64,000 nucleotides of DNA, from NCBI RefSeq assembly GCF_019645855.1, contig NZ_CP080999.1, positions 5,146,001 to 5,210,000 on the forward strand, in the 5' to 3' direction. The position numbers and the translations under genes are program-made. This document shows positions 23,577 through 32,774 of the stretch, one piece after another (position 1 is the stretch's first letter; every line of letters starts with the position of its first letter). Source of the DNA: Mycobacterium malmoense (lineage in GTDB: Bacteria; Actinomycetota; Actinomycetes; Mycobacteriales; Mycobacteriaceae). The notes beneath the pieces were generated by a model, which was not told where the DNA came from, made no database searches, and saw only the letters and a program-made list of their open reading frames with translations.

Positions 23577-24959
23577 ATGTTGAGTACCCCCCCGTCCACC
23601 ACGCCCGCCCGGCTGACCGGGTGGGGGCGCACCGCGCCGTCGGTGGCGGACGTGCTCCGTACGCCCGATCCCGAGGTGATCGCCAAGGCCGTGGCCCGGG
23701 TTGCCGATGCCGGAGGCCGGGGCGTGATCGCGCGCGGGCTGGGCCGGTCCTACGGCGACAACGCGCAGAATGGCGGCGGCCTGGTGATCGACATGACCCA
23801 GCTGAACACCATCCACTCCATCGACGCCGACACCTGCCTGGCCGACGTGGACGCCGGGGTCAATCTCGACCAGCTGATGAAGGCGGCGCTGCCGTTCGGG
23901 TTGTGGGTGCCGGTGCTGCCGGGAACCCGGCAGGTCACCATCGGCGGCGCGATCGCCTCCGACATCCACGGCAAGAACCATCACAGCGCGGGCAGCTTCG
24001 GCAACCATGTGCGGTCGATGGACCTGCTGACCGCCGACGGCCAGATCCGCCATCTCACTCCCGCCGGCGAGGACTCCGAGCTGTTCTGGGCCACGGTCGG
24101 CGGCAACGGCCTGACCGGGATCGTTTTGCGGGCCGCCATCGAGATGACGCCCACGGAGACGGCCTATTTCATCAACGACGGCGACAACACGGCGTCGCTG
24201 GACGAGACCATCGCCTTCCACAGCGACGGCAGCGAAGCCAACTACACCTACTCATCTGCCTGGTTTGACGCGATCAGCCCGCCGCCGAAGCTGGGCCGCG
24301 CGGCGATTACCCGGGGACGCCTGGCACTGCGCGACGAGCTTCCCAAGAAGCTGGCCAAGAATCCGCTGAAATTCGATGCACCGCAATTGATGACGGTGCC
24401 CGACATCTTTCCCAATGGATTGATGAACAAGTTCACGTTGAGCACCATCGGCGAGTTGTACTACCTGCGAGGCGGCCACTACCGCGGGAAGATCCAGAAC
24501 CTGACGCAGTTCTATCACCCACTGGATCTGTTGGGCGAGTGGAATCGTGGCTACGGACCGGCCGGCTTCGCGCAATATCAATTCGTGGTAGCGCCGTCGG
24601 CGGTCGAGGAATTCAAGCAGATCATCCGCGATATCCAAGCTAGTGGTCATTACTCCGCGCTCAATGTCTTCAAACTATTCGGGCCCGGAAACCAAGCGCC
24701 ACTGAGTTTTCCGATGCCGGGCTGGAATGTCTGTTTGGATTTCCCGATGAAGCGCGGGGTCAACGAACTGCTCAACGAGCTGGACCGCCGCGTGTTGGAA
24801 TTCGGTGGCCGGCTCTACACCGGCAAGGACTCGCGCACCACCGCCGAGACCTTTCACGCCATGTATCCACGCATCGACGAGTGGATTGCCGTGCGCCGCA
24901 AGGTCGATCCGTTGCGGGTGTTCGCCTCCGACATGGCCCGACGTTTGGAGCTGCTGTAG
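23577..24959 (+). CDS. dprE1: DprE1, decaprenylphosphoryl-beta-D-ribose 2'-oxidase
   Basis: This 460-aa FAD enzyme oxidises decaprenylphosphoryl-ribose to the 2'-keto intermediate, the first half of DPA synthesis. The VAO-type FAD domain shows GVIARGLGRSYGDNAQNGG, PGTRQVTIGGAIASDIHGKN and GNGLTGIVLRA. The substrate domain contains GWNVCLDFP with Cys386, equivalent to Cys387 of M. tuberculosis, the covalent target of benzothiazinones. The residue count is one lower because of a single deletion near residue 48. The C-terminus RVFASDMARRLELL is invariant. The next ATG (dprE2) follows the stop with no gap. Confidence 0.97.
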   Translation: MLSTPPSTTPARLTGWGRTAPSVADVLRTPDPEVIAKAVARVADAGGRGVIARGLGRSYGDNAQNGGGLVIDMTQLNTIHSIDADTCLADVDAGVNLDQLMKAALPFGLWVPVLPGTRQVTIGGAIASDIHGKNHHSAGSFGNHVRSMDLLTADGQIRHLTPAGEDSELFWATVGGNGLTGIVLRAAIEMTPTETAYFINDGDNTASLDETIAFHSDGSEANYTYSSAWFDAISPPPKLGRAAITRGRLALRDELPKKLAKNPLKFDAPQLMTVPDIFPNGLMNKFTLSTIGELYYLRGGHYRGKIQNLTQFYHPLDLLGEWNRGYGPAGFAQYQFVVAPSAVEEFKQIIRDIQASGHYSALNVFKLFGPGNQAPLSFPMPGWNVCLDFPMKRGVNELLNELDRRVLEFGGRLYTGKDSRTTAETFHAMYPRIDEWIAVRRKVDPLRVFASDMARRLELL

Positions 24960-25724
24960 ATGGTGCTTGACGCCGTGGGAAATCCGCAGACCATCCTGCT
25001 ACTCGGGGGCACCTCCGAGATCGGGCTGGCCATCTGCGAGCGGTACCTGCAGAACGCGCACGCGCGGATCCTGTTGGCCGCCATGCCCGGCGACCCGGGC
25101 CGCGCCGACGCGGTGGCCCAGATGAAGGCCGCGGGCGCGCGGTCGGTGGAACTGATCGACTTCGACGCGCTGGACACCGACAGCCACCCCAAGGTGATCG
25201 ACCAAGCCTTCGCTCATGGCGACGTCGACGTCGCCATCGTCGCTTTCGGTGTACTCGGGGACGCCGAAGAGCTGTGGCAGAACCAACGCAAGGCCGTGCA
25301 GGCCGCCGAAATCAACTACACCGCTGCGGTTTCCGTCGGTGTGCTACTAGGTGAGAGGATGCGCGCCCAGGGCTTCGGCCAGATCATCGCGATGAGCACG
25401 GTGGCCGGCGAGCGGGTCCGGCGATCCAACTTCGTCTACGGCTCCACCAAGGCCGGCCTGGACGGTTTCTACCTGGGCTTGTCAGAGGCGTTGCGCGAGT
25501 ACGGCGTTCGTGTGCTGGTGATCCGGCCCGGGCAGGTGCGTACCCGGATGAGCGCGCACATCAAGGAAGCTCCGTTAACCGTCGACAAGGAGTACGTCGC
25601 CAACCTCGCGGTGACCGCGGCCGCAAAAGGTAAGGAATTGGTTTGGGCGCCAACAGCATTCCGCTATGTGATGATGGTGTTGCGACACATCCCGCGGAGC
25701 GTCTTCCGCAGGCTGCCAATCTGA
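24960..25724 (+). CDS. dprE2: DprE2, decaprenylphosphoryl-D-2-keto-erythro-pentose reductase
   Basis: This 254-aa short-chain dehydrogenase reduces the DprE1 product to decaprenylphosphoryl-arabinose using NAD(P)H. The cofactor motif is LLLGGTSEIGLAI. The catalytic set is Ser in AMSTVAGERV and Tyr/Lys in YGSTKAGLD. It is fused end-to-start with dprE1 (no intergenic base), as expected for two proteins acting as one complex. aftA starts 2 bases after its stop. Confidence 0.96.
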   Translation: MVLDAVGNPQTILLLGGTSEIGLAICERYLQNAHARILLAAMPGDPGRADAVAQMKAAGARSVELIDFDALDTDSHPKVIDQAFAHGDVDVAIVAFGVLGDAEELWQNQRKAVQAAEINYTAAVSVGVLLGERMRAQGFGQIIAMSTVAGERVRRSNFVYGSTKAGLDGFYLGLSEALREYGVRVLVIRPGQVRTRMSAHIKEAPLTVDKEYVANLAVTAAAKGKELVWAPTAFRYVMMVLRHIPRSVFRRLPI

Positions 25725-25726
25725 GC

Positions 25727-27697
25727 ATGCGTACCGCACTGGCCACGCTGGGCCAGATGGTCGTGGCCGTGGTGGTCGCCGTCGTCGTTGCGGTGGTATC
25801 GCTGATCGCCATCGCAGGTGTGCAATGGCCGGCCTTCCCGTCGTCCAACCAGCTGCACGCGCTGACCACCGTCGGGCAGGTCGGCTGCCTGGCCGGGCTG
25901 GTCGCCGTCGGCTGGCTGTGGCGCCGCTACCGGATCCTGGCCCGGCTGGGTGGGCTGGTGTTCGTGTCCGCATTCACCGTCGTGACGCTGGGCATGCCGC
26001 TGGGCGCCACCAAGCTGTATCTGTTCGGCATCTCCGTCGACCAGCAGTTCCGGACCGAGTACCTGACGCGCCTGGCCGACAGCCCCGCGCTGCACGACAT
26101 GACCTATCTGGGGCTGCCATCGTTCTATCCCCCGGGCTGGTTCTGGATCGGCGGGCGCGCCGCGGCGCTGACTGGAACGCCGGCCTGGGAAATCTACAAG
26201 CCGTGGGCGATCACCTCGATCACCATCGCGGTCGCAGTCGCGCTGGTGCTGTGGTGGCGGATGATCCGCTTCGAGTACGCGCTGATCGTCACGACCGCGA
26301 CCGCCGCGGTGACGCTGGCCTACGGCTCGCCGGAGCCGTACTCGGCGATGATCACCGTGCTGCTGCCGCCGGTGCTGGTGCTGACGTGGTCGGGCCTGCG
26401 GGCCGGCTACCGCGAGCGTCACGCCAGCGTGGCGGCCGGCGCCGAGGGCCACGCTGGCGTGACGCTCGGCAAGGTGACGCTCGGCGGGGTGACGCTCGGC
26501 AAGGTGACGCTCGGCGGCGCGGCGGGAGGTTGGGCCGCGGTGGTCGGCGCGGGCATATTCCTCGGCTGGACGGCCCTCTGGTACCTGCTGCTCTTCGGCT
26601 ACACCGCGTTCACGGTGGGGCTGATGGGGCTCGGACTGGCCGCGGCGCGCTGGCGGCGCGGCGGCTTGAAGGCCGCGCTCGACCCACTGCGCCGGCTGGC
26701 CGTCATCGCCGTCATCGCGGCGGCCATCGCGGCGACGACCTGGCTGCCGTTCCTGTTACGTGCGGCCCGCAGCCCCGTCAGCAACACCGGGAGTGCCCAG
26801 CACTACCTGCCCGCCGACGGCGCCGAGCTGACCTTCCCGATGCTGCAGTTCTCCCTGCTGGGAGCGGTCTGCATGCTGGGCACGCTGTGGCTGGTGGTGC
26901 GGGCCCGCACGTCGGTGCGGGCGGGCGCCCTGGCCATCGGCGTGCTGGCCGTCTACCTGTGGTCGCTGTTGTCAATGCTGGCCACGCTGGCGCGCATGAC
27001 GCTGTTGTCGTTCCGGCTGCAGCCCACGTTGACCGTGTTGCTGGTGGCCGCCGGGGCGTTCGGTTTCGTCGAGGGCACGCTCGCCATACGCGAACGCGGC
27101 CGCGCGATAGTCCCGGTGGCCGGCGCCGTCGGGCTGGCCGCCGCGATCGCGTTCAGCCAGGACATTCCCGACGTGCTGCGACCCGACCTCACCATCGCCT
27201 ACACCGACACCGACGGCTACGGTCAGCGCGGCGACCGTCGGCCACCGAGCTCGGAGAAGTACTACGCCGCCGTCGACGCCGCCATCCGGCACGTCACCGG
27301 CAAGCCACCCGATCAAACGGTGGTGATGACCGCCGACTACAGCTTCCTGTCCTACCACCCCTATTGGGGCTTTCAGGGGCTGACGTCGCACTACGCCAAC
27401 CCGCTGGCGCAGTTCGACCTGCGGGCCAAACAGATCGAGAAGTGGTCCAAGCTCAAGACGCCCGACGAGTTCGTCCACGCGCTGGACACCTGCCCCTGGC
27501 CGCCGCCGACGGTGTTTCTCATGCGCCGCGGCGCGAACGGCAACTACACCCTCCGGCTTGCTGAGGACGTCTACCCCAACCAGCCCAACGTCCGCCGCTA
27601 CACCGTCGATTTGCCGGCCGCCCTGTTCGCCGACCCGCGTTTCGTCGTCGAAAGCATCGGCCCGTTCGTCCTGGCCATCCGCAAGCCCGGGGTGTAG
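25727..27697 (+). CDS. aftA: AftA, arabinofuranosyltransferase priming the galactan
   Basis: This 656-aa GT-C membrane enzyme transfers the first arabinofuranose from DPA to galactan outside the membrane. The start at 25727 (MRTALATLGQMVV) follows the dprE2 stop by 2 bases. Multiple hydrophobic helices are followed by a soluble C-terminal domain with KYYAAVDAAIRHVTGKPPDQ. About 13 residues longer than M. tuberculosis AftA. The surplus falls at about 229-264, where a 21-bp perfect hairpin and a four-unit 15-base tandem repeat encode ERHASVAAGAEGHAGV and VTLGK/VTLGG repeats between two helices. Confidence 0.95.
   Translation: MRTALATLGQMVVAVVVAVVVAVVSLIAIAGVQWPAFPSSNQLHALTTVGQVGCLAGLVAVGWLWRRYRILARLGGLVFVSAFTVVTLGMPLGATKLYLFGISVDQQFRTEYLTRLADSPALHDMTYLGLPSFYPPGWFWIGGRAAALTGTPAWEIYKPWAITSITIAVAVALVLWWRMIRFEYALIVTTATAAVTLAYGSPEPYSAMITVLLPPVLVLTWSGLRAGYRERHASVAAGAEGHAGVTLGKVTLGGVTLGKVTLGGAAGGWAAVVGAGIFLGWTALWYLLLFGYTAFTVGLMGLGLAAARWRRGGLKAALDPLRRLAVIAVIAAAIAATTWLPFLLRAARSPVSNTGSAQHYLPADGAELTFPMLQFSLLGAVCMLGTLWLVVRARTSVRAGALAIGVLAVYLWSLLSMLATLARMTLLSFRLQPTLTVLLVAAGAFGFVEGTLAIRERGRAIVPVAGAVGLAAAIAFSQDIPDVLRPDLTIAYTDTDGYGQRGDRRPPSSEKYYAAVDAAIRHVTGKPPDQTVVMTADYSFLSYHPYWGFQGLTSHYANPLAQFDLRAKQIEKWSKLKTPDEFVHALDTCPWPPPTVFLMRRGANGNYTLRLAEDVYPNQPNVRRYTVDLPAALFADPRFVVESIGPFVLAIRKPGV
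26413..26468. repeat. Perfect 21-bp inverted repeat inside aftA
   Basis: Positions 26413-26433 are the exact reverse complement of 26448-26468 with a 14-base loop. Arms contain GAGCGTCACGCCAGCGTGGC. It is translated in frame (residues about 229-247 of AftA). The outer arm resembles the GAGCGTAACG palindrome at 15410-15470, which suggests the same repeat family. Confidence 0.85.
26459..26518 (+). repeat. Coding tandem repeat (4 x 15 bases) in aftA
   Basis: Two 30-base units (26459-26488, 26489-26518), each made of two 15-base halves GTGACGCTCGGCAAG and GTGACGCTCGGCGGG, encode VTLGK-VTLGG twice. The first half-unit overlaps the right arm of the hairpin, so the array probably grew from it by slippage. 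It should vary in number between isolates in 5- or 10-residue steps. Confidence 0.88.
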
Positions 27698-27703
27698 CGG
27701 CTG

Positions 27704-30700
27704 ATGGCCACCGAAACCTCACCTGACTTGGTCGAACAACTAGCATCTACCCCCGTGGACGACGCGGGAGGAAACCACCGGATCGCCCGGTTGGTTGCCA
27801 CCGTCGCCGGTCTACTCGGGGCGCTGCTGGCGATCGCCACCCCGCTGCTGCCGGTCAACCAGACCACCGCCCAATTGAACTGGCCGCAGAACGGCACGTT
27901 CGAAAGCGTCGAGGCGCCGCTGATTGGGTACGTGGCCACCGATTTGAATATCACCGTGCCCTGCCAGGCCGCCGCCGGGCTGGCCGGATCGCGCACGGTG
28001 TTGCTGTCGACGGTGCCCAAGCAGGCCCCGAAGGCCATCGACCGCGGGCTGCTCATCCAGCGCGCCAACGACGACCTGGTGCTGGTGGTCCGCAACGTTC
28101 CGGTGGTCACCGCCCCGTTGAGCCAGGTGCTCGGCCCGGCCTGCCAGCGGCTGACGTTCACCGCGCACGCCGACCGGGTCACGGCCGAATTCGTCGGGCT
28201 GACCCAAGGGCCCAACGCCGAGCATCCCGGCTCGCCGCTGCGCGGTGAGAAAAGCGGCTACGACTTCCGCCCGCAAATCGTCGGCGTGTTCACCGATCTG
28301 GCCGGGGCCATCCCGTCATACAAGCCGCCGGGCTTGAGCTTTTCGGCGGCCGTCGACACGCGTTACAGCAGCAGCCCCACCCCGCTGAAGCTGGCCGCGA
28401 TGATCCTCGGGGTGGTGCTGACCGTTGTTGCGTTGGTCGCCCTCCATCTTCTCGACACCGCCGACGGCACCCGGCACCGCCGGTTCCTGCCCCCGCGTTG
28501 GTGGTCCATCGGCGGTCTGGACGGCCTCGTCATCGCCGTGCTGGTGTGGTGGCATTTCGTCGGCGCCAACACCTCCGACGACGGCTACATCCTGACCATG
28601 GCCCGGGTGTCCGAGCACGCCGGTTACATGGCCAACTACTACCGTTGGTTCGGTACGCCCGAGGCCCCGTTCGGCTGGTACTACGACCTGCTGGCCCTGT
28701 GGGCACACGTCAGCACCGCCAGCATCTGGATGCGGTTACCCACCCTGGTGATGGCGCTGACCTGCTGGTGGGTGATCAGCCGTGAGGTCATTCCGCGCCT
28801 GGGTCATGCCGTCAAGCAAAGCCGGGCCGCGGCGTGGACCGCGGCGGGCATGTTCCTGGCGGTCTGGCTGCCGCTGGACAACGGCCTGCGGCCCGAGCCG
28901 ATCATCGCGCTGGGCATCCTGCTGACCTGGTGTTCGGTGGAGCGCGCGGTGGCCACCAGCCGGCTGCTGCCGGTGGCGATCGCCTGCATCATCGGCGCCC
29001 TGACGCTGTTCTCCGGGCCGACGGGCATCGCCTCGATCGGCGCGCTGCTGGTCGCGATCGGGCCGCTGCGGACCATCCTGCACCGCAGGTCCAAACGATT
29101 CGGCGTGTTACCACTCGTCGCACCCCTCCTTGCCGCGGTCACCGTCACCGTGATCTTGATCTTCCGCGATCAGACCCTGGCGGGGGAGGCGCAGGCCACC
29201 GCGCTCAAGCGCGCCGTCGGGCCCAGCCTGAGCTGGTTCGACGAACACCTCCGCTACGAGCGGCTGTTCATGGCCAGCCCCGACGGATCGATTGCCCGCC
29301 GCTTCGCGGTGCTGGCGTTGGTGCTGGCGCTCGGGATAACGGTGGCAATGTCGTTGCGCAAGGGCCGAATTCCGGGCACGGCGGCCGGGCCGAGCCGCCG
29401 CATCGTCGGGATCACGATCATCTCGTTTATCGCGATGATGTTCACGCCGACCAAATGGACACACCACTTCGGGGTGTTCGCCGGGCTGGCCGGATCGCTG
29501 GGCGCGCTGGCCGCGGTCGCGGTGACGTCGGCGGCGATGCGCTCCCGGCGCAACCGCACCGTATTCGCCGCCGCGGTGCTGTTCTTGGTCGCGCTGTCGT
29601 TCGCCAGCGTCAACGGCTGGTGGTATGTGTCCAATTTTGGTGTGCCATGGTCGAATTCGTTTCCAGCGTGGCATTACGCCTTTGCCACGATGTTGCTGGG
29701 GCTGACCGTGCTGGTGCTGCTGCTGGCGGCCTGGTTCCATTTCGTCGCCCCGGACTCGGCCAGGTTTCACGAGCCACCCAAAACCCGGATCGGGGCGCGA
29801 GTGGCCGGAATCATCCAGTCCCCGTTGGCAATTGCGGCGTGGGCGCTGGTGATCTTCGAGGTGGCATCGCTGACCCTGGCGATGACGGCCCAGTACCCCG
29901 CATGGTCGGTGGGCCGGTCCAACCTGCAGGCTCTGGCCGGTCGGTCGTGCGGGCTGGCCGAGGACGTGATGGTGGAGCCGGATCCCAATGCCGGCATGTT
30001 GCCGCCGGTGAGCGCGTCGGTGGCCGACGCCCTGGGAGCGGGTTTGTCGGAAGCCTTTACCCCCAACGGCATTCCCGCCGACGTCCGCGCCGACCCGGTG
30101 ATGGAGCGTCCGGGCGACCGTAGCTTTATCAACGACGACAGGCTGATCACCGGCGCCGAGGCCGGCACCGAGGGCGGCACCAACCCGGCGCCGGGAATCA
30201 ACGGTTCGGTTGCCCAGCTGCCCTACAACCTGGATCCCGCGCGCACGCCTGTGCTGGGCAGCTGGCGGTCCGGCATCCAGGTGCCCGCCCGGCTGCGGTC
30301 GGGCTGGTACCGGCTGCCCGCGCGGGACAAGGCGGGGCCGCTGCTGGTGGTCAGTGCGGCCGGCCGCTTCGACCCGCGCGAGGTCCAGGTGCAGTGGGCC
30401 ACCGACGGTGAAGCGGCCAACGGACATTTCGGCGGGTCATTCCAATTCGCCGACGTCGGGGCCTCGCCGGCCTGGCGCAACTTGCGGCTACCGCTGTCCG
30501 CGATCCCGGCCACCGCCACCCAAATCCGCCTGGTCGCCGACGACGAAGACCTGGCGCCGCAGCACTGGATCGCGCTTACCCCGCCGCGGATTCCGCGGTT
30601 GCGCACGCTGCAGGATGTGGTCGGTTCCCACGACCCGGTGTTCCTGGACTGGCTGGTCGGTCTGGCGTTCCCCTGCCAGCGACCGTTCGGCCACCAAAAC

Positions 30701-30979
30701 GGCGTCGATGAAACACCGAAATGGCGCATCCTGCCGGACCGATTCGGCGCCGAGGCCAATTCGCCGGTGATGGACAACAACGGCGGCGGCCCGCTGGGCG
30801 TCACCGAGTTGCTGGTGAAAGCGACCACGGTGGCCAGTTATCTGAAAGACGACTGGTCGCGGGACTGGGGCGCCTTGCAACGGTTGACGCCCTACTATCC
30901 CAACGCCCAGCCCGCCCGTCTGCAGCTGGGGACGGCGACGCGCAGCGGTCTGTGGAACCCGGGGCCGCTTCGCCATTAG
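27704..30979 (+). CDS. embC: EmbC, arabinosyltransferase (LAM arabinan)
   Basis: This 1091-aa GT-C arabinosyltransferase uses DPA. The N-terminal membrane helix precedes a jellyroll domain. The catalytic DDx motif is in NTSDDGYILTMARVSEHAGYM, followed by the family segment PFGWYYDLLALWAHVST and the proline-containing motif LTLFSGPTGIAS. The C-terminal carbohydrate-binding domain ends GTATRSGLWNPGPLRH. It starts 6 bases after aftA. Unlike in M. tuberculosis, embA does not follow directly: about 5.1 kb intervenes, so embA/embB must be transcribed separately. Confidence 0.97.
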   Translation: MATETSPDLVEQLASTPVDDAGGNHRIARLVATVAGLLGALLAIATPLLPVNQTTAQLNWPQNGTFESVEAPLIGYVATDLNITVPCQAAAGLAGSRTVLLSTVPKQAPKAIDRGLLIQRANDDLVLVVRNVPVVTAPLSQVLGPACQRLTFTAHADRVTAEFVGLTQGPNAEHPGSPLRGEKSGYDFRPQIVGVFTDLAGAIPSYKPPGLSFSAAVDTRYSSSPTPLKLAAMILGVVLTVVALVALHLLDTADGTRHRRFLPPRWWSIGGLDGLVIAVLVWWHFVGANTSDDGYILTMARVSEHAGYMANYYRWFGTPEAPFGWYYDLLALWAHVSTASIWMRLPTLVMALTCWWVISREVIPRLGHAVKQSRAAAWTAAGMFLAVWLPLDNGLRPEPIIALGILLTWCSVERAVATSRLLPVAIACIIGALTLFSGPTGIASIGALLVAIGPLRTILHRRSKRFGVLPLVAPLLAAVTVTVILIFRDQTLAGEAQATALKRAVGPSLSWFDEHLRYERLFMASPDGSIARRFAVLALVLALGITVAMSLRKGRIPGTAAGPSRRIVGITIISFIAMMFTPTKWTHHFGVFAGLAGSLGALAAVAVTSAAMRSRRNRTVFAAAVLFLVALSFASVNGWWYVSNFGVPWSNSFPAWHYAFATMLLGLTVLVLLLAAWFHFVAPDSARFHEPPKTRIGARVAGIIQSPLAIAAWALVIFEVASLTLAMTAQYPAWSVGRSNLQALAGRSCGLAEDVMVEPDPNAGMLPPVSASVADALGAGLSEAFTPNGIPADVRADPVMERPGDRSFINDDRLITGAEAGTEGGTNPAPGINGSVAQLPYNLDPARTPVLGSWRSGIQVPARLRSGWYRLPARDKAGPLLVVSAAGRFDPREVQVQWATDGEAANGHFGGSFQFADVGASPAWRNLRLPLSAIPATATQIRLVADDEDLAPQHWIALTPPRIPRLRTLQDVVGSHDPVFLDWLVGLAFPCQRPFGHQNGVDETPKWRILPDRFGAEANSPVMDNNGGGPLGVTELLVKATTVASYLKDDWSRDWGALQRLTPYYPNAQPARLQLGTATRSGLWNPGPLRH

Positions 30980-31086
30980 GGGCTCACGACACGAAGGGTA
31001 TGCACGGCGAGGGATGCCCCAGGGGAATCCTGGTCGAGGCGATCCGGCTGTCATGTCGTTGTGGACGACGGGTCGCCAATAAACGG

Positions 31087-31117
31087 ATTGGCCCCCTTCT
31101 CGGTGAAGGGGGCCAAT
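31087..31117. terminator. Bidirectional terminator between embC and secreted-protein gene 1
   Basis: A 13-bp perfect stem (ATTGGCCCCCTTC / GAAGGGGGCCAAT) with a 5-base loop. It lies 107 bases after embC and 44 bases before the end of the convergent gene. A near copy lies at 32701-32731. Confidence 0.85.
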
Positions 31118-31161
31118 CGCCGTTGGCGGTCATCGGCTCGCATCGGCGACCACCGCCGGGC

Positions 31162-32298
31162 TTAGAGCGCCGCGAGCAGTTGCATGACCAACGTCGCAAG
31201 GTGGCTTGCCAACGATGCCGCAGCGCCGCCCACCTGGGCCGGCAGACTGGCCAACAGCTGGGAACCGCTGCTTAGCACCGAAGGCAAATTGGCGGGAATG
31301 TTGGTCAGGAACGACGAGGACGGCCAGCCCGTGACCAGCTGATTCCCGAAGTCCTGAAGCGCAGCCCCGATACTGCCGCCGGCGGCGATGTTCTGCGCAT
31401 TGGGCGCGACGATAGTGCCCGCGAGGGATTGAGGAAGCGCCACTATCTCGGTGCCCAAGTTTTCGAGGGAAACCTCGTTGAGGAGGGCGTTGGTCAGCTG
31501 ACCGGGCAGATCAAGCACGTTGGTGACCGCGCCCAACGTCTCCCCGGCGTCCCAATCAGTAATAGCCGCGCCGATGCTGCCCGAGAGCGCCGTTGTGATG
31601 GGCGTATAGGCAGTTACGAGCGGAAGGCCAATGTCGAATGAAAAGTCGGTGACAAAGTTGTTGGTAAAAGTGGACAGGTTGCTCGTGATGTATTTCGGAA
31701 TTTGAAGGATACCCTCAAGCGGTAACCCGACGAATTCGAATGGATTCCGCCAGACGGCTTGCCCCCAAGCATTAAATGCAGCCGAGAAGTTACCCTTCAT
31801 CCAGTCGGTGACACCAGTTGCCACTGTGCCGGCGAAGTCGTTCTTGGCACTTCCAAAGAAGTATTTGACGAAGCCGCTCGCGGCGCTTTGGTAGGCCCCG
31901 ACGTAGTCGCTGGCGTATTGCACCCAGTTCGCGGAGACCTGTTGTAGTAGCGGGGCGGGAAGTTGAAGCCAGTCGTTGGCCAGTGTTTGTAGGTTGGTGC
32001 CCGCCGTCTGGAAGGTGTCGATCCAGGTTTGGAACGGGTTGACCACGCCGGCCAGCAGCGGCGGTACCGTGGCCGCGCTTGCTCCGTTGGCCAGGGAGGC
32101 GAGTTCATTCGCCACACCGGAGAACATGTCCAGTGCGCTGCTGGCGTCGCTGAGGCGCATATCGGACACACTCACCGTGGGCAGGTGTTGGGCCAGCTGA
32201 AAATCGGGCAGGTGCTGGGCCATGGTGCCTGCGGTAATGACGGCGGCGCTGGCCAGGGCGACTCCAGCGGTGATGTGGGGGCGGGCTGCGAGATCCAC
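31162..32298 (-). CDS. Secreted/outer-membrane-type protein 1 of a tandem pair (GjpA-like, tentative)
   Basis: 378 aa. AAAGGAG touches the ATG at 32304, so the GTG two codons later (32298) has the correct spacing and is taken as the start: a short basic N-terminus, then a hydrophobic stretch (ITAGVALASAAVITAG) like an export signal. The rest is helical with repeated TWIDTFQTAGTNLQTLANDW-like amphipathic segments, no cysteine and a Leu-rich C-terminus. It resembles the mycobacterial secreted family sometimes labelled GjpA-like porins; I am not sure of that name. Paralogue of the next gene along its whole length. It is antisense to the emb genes. Confidence 0.6.
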   Translation of the reverse strand: MDLAARPHITAGVALASAAVITAGTMAQHLPDFQLAQHLPTVSVSDMRLSDASSALDMFSGVANELASLANGASAATVPPLLAGVVNPFQTWIDTFQTAGTNLQTLANDWLQLPAPLLQQVSANWVQYASDYVGAYQSAASGFVKYFFGSAKNDFAGTVATGVTDWMKGNFSAAFNAWGQAVWRNPFEFVGLPLEGILQIPKYITSNLSTFTNNFVTDFSFDIGLPLVTAYTPITTALSGSIGAAITDWDAGETLGAVTNVLDLPGQLTNALLNEVSLENLGTEIVALPQSLAGTIVAPNAQNIAAGGSIGAALQDFGNQLVTGWPSSSFLTNIPANLPSVLSSGSQLLASLPAQVGGAAASLASHLATLVMQLLAAL

Positions 32299-32774
32299 GA
32301 CCATCTCCTTTGATCGGTGTATCGAATTCGGATGGTCAGAACGTAGCTGAGAGCAACCTGAGCTTCGGGCGAGTTCGGGTTTGATCGGTCAGGTTGATCT
32401 AGCAAACATCGAGTGCCGCAAACGCTGTGAAGTAAAGTAACCCATGCTTGTGAATTTTTTAAAAAGCCTGGAGTTAACCCCCCCCCCGAATTTTAGTTCA
32501 ACGCGAAACTACCAGCGGGCGACCACACACGCATGTTTGCCACACCCCTGCAGCACGACCAGCAAACCCCTCCAACAGGGGCCTACCGGGGCCTCACTCG
32601 CCGAGCACTGTTCCCGCGGCCACTACATCCTCGTGACCGAGCCAACACGCATCTCGCCTTGCGGACCGTTGCACGCCAGGCGGGAAGCCATACCACTAAC
32701 GATGGCCCCCTTCACACGTAAGGGGGCCATCGCCGTGGGTGGTCACCGGCTCGCATCGGCGACCGCCGCCGGAC
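32299..32774. other. Upstream region of tandem gene 1: conserved promoter block and poly-C tract
   Basis: No gene. It holds, from right to left, the terminator of gene 2 (32701-32731), about 170 bases without visible signal, then a block (about 32465-32518) repeated upstream of gene 2. On the minus strand the block reads CCCGCTGGTAGTTTC, GAACTAAAATTC and a run of nine G (plus strand C at 32477-32485). TAAAAT (32488-32493) is a good -10 element, so the G-run falls at or just after the transcription start. Confidence 0.65.
32701..32731. terminator. Terminator after secreted-protein gene 2
   Basis: Stem GATGGCCCCCTT / AAGGGGGCCATC (12 bp) with a 7-base loop, 44 bases downstream of the gene 2 stop on the minus strand. 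Same position and nearly the same sequence as the terminator after gene 1, showing that the duplicated unit includes its terminator. Confidence 0.82.
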
